Positions 14,284 through 14,697 of a DNA stretch of 14,697 nucleotides are shown here, one piece after another. The translations under genes and the position numbers were made by a program. Position 1 is the first letter of the stretch. Every line of letters begins with the position of its first letter. The DNA comes from JBDUDR01 sp040002845 (GTDB lineage Bacteria > Actinomycetota > Actinomycetes > Propionibacteriales > Nocardioidaceae). The DNA is taken from positions 1 through 14,697 of the forward strand of contig JBDUDR010000061.1 in assembly GCA_040002845.1 (NCBI GenBank), written 5' to 3'. Below the pieces are notes generated by a model that searched no databases, was not told the origin of the DNA, and saw only the letters and a program-made list of their open reading frames with translations.

Positions 14284-14697
14284 CGCAGCCGACGGTCGTC
14301 AGGCCGTACGGCGACACCACCGGCGACGGCATGGTGCAGCTCTCCTTCACCCTGCCGGTGCCGCACGACGCACGGGCCGATGGCGCCGCGCTGCAGTTGG
14401 CGCACAAGATGGGCCTGCACCCGGCGATGGTCGTCCATGCAAAGGCGATGGGCCCGGCCTTCACCTTCTTCGTCGTCTACGGGCGGGTGAGCCACCTCGT
14501 CGACCTGTCCACTGTGGAGGTCATCGAGCGGGAGTTCGTCTTGCTCTCTGCAAAGGAGGTCAACCTTACGATCCGCAAAGCCTTGCGCCGCAAACTGGTT
14601 GTCGTCGGGGCGTGTATTGGGACGGATGCGCACACCGTCGGTATCGACGCGATCCTCAACGTCAAGGGCTTCGCGGGGGAGAAGGGGCTGGAGTACT
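14280..14697 (+). CDS. kamE: Lysine 5,6-aminomutase beta subunit, cut by the window end
   Basis: The first 139 residues of the small, cobalamin-binding subunit (about 260 residues in clostridia) are present. An N-terminal dimerisation region (MVQLSFTLPVPHDARA) leads into the Rossmann-like B12 domain (KLVVVGACIGTDAHTVG). H118 in DAHTVG is the expected cobalt ligand. K129 in LNVKG lies 11 residues later, the same spacing as the B12-binding His133 and PLP-binding Lys144 of the Clostridium sticklandii enzyme. The start ATG 14280 overlaps the kamD stop as ATGA. The reading frame is open to the last base; the missing C-terminal part is an edge effect. Confidence 0.94.
   Translation, partial: MTQPTVVRPYGDTTGDGMVQLSFTLPVPHDARADGAALQLAHKMGLHPAMVVHAKAMGPAFTFFVVYGRVSHLVDLSTVEVIEREFVLLSAKEVNLTIRKALRRKLVVVGACIGTDAHTVGIDAILNVKGFAGEKGLEY

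Overview
The window is high-GC DNA with strong codon bias (G/C at third positions), GTG starts, many 4-nt stop/start overlaps and an actinobacterial-type lipoprotein. It most likely comes from an actinomycete (Actinomycetota); genus cannot be told from sequence alone. No rRNA, tRNA, CRISPR array or insertion sequence is visible.

Left edge (1-563): a 48-bp direct repeat occurs twice in tandem and runs directly into an Lrp/AsnC-family regulator gene. 

Sugar block (579-8555): a cytoplasmic GH36 alpha-galactosidase and a tiny two-helix membrane protein are on the minus strand. Divergent from them is a plus-strand operon: lipoprotein sugar-binding protein, two MalF/MalG-type permeases of the alpha-glucoside type, an unrecognised single-pass membrane protein, and a cytoplasmic GH32 beta-fructosidase. 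No ABC ATPase and no LacI-type repressor are encoded here, so the ATPase is probably a shared one elsewhere. An alpha-galactosidase plus a fructosidase around one importer best fits uptake of raffinose-family oligosaccharides and their cleavage to galactose, glucose and fructose (inference). The divergent region carries a perfect 17-bp palindrome and a TTGACA promoter candidate. A strong hairpin separates the binding-protein gene from the permeases.

Lysine block (8570-14697): a radical-SAM KamA-family aminomutase (minus strand) is divergent from a tightly overlapping plus-strand operon: L-erythro-3,5-diaminohexanoate dehydrogenase (kdd), a YtcJ-like amidohydrolase, and the alpha and beta subunits of the B12/PLP-dependent lysine 5,6-aminomutase (kamD, kamE). 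kamE is cut by the window end. This is the upper part of the 3,5-diaminohexanoate (lysine fermentation) pathway; the later enzymes (kce, kal, CoA-transferase) would be expected downstream. Two points depart from the textbook pathway. The KamA homologue lacks one of the two aspartates expected to hold the substrate side-chain amine and has a changed PLP loop, and an amidohydrolase of unknown substrate sits inside the operon.

The sugar and lysine blocks meet tail to tail at a compact hairpin whose two arms contain the two stop codons.
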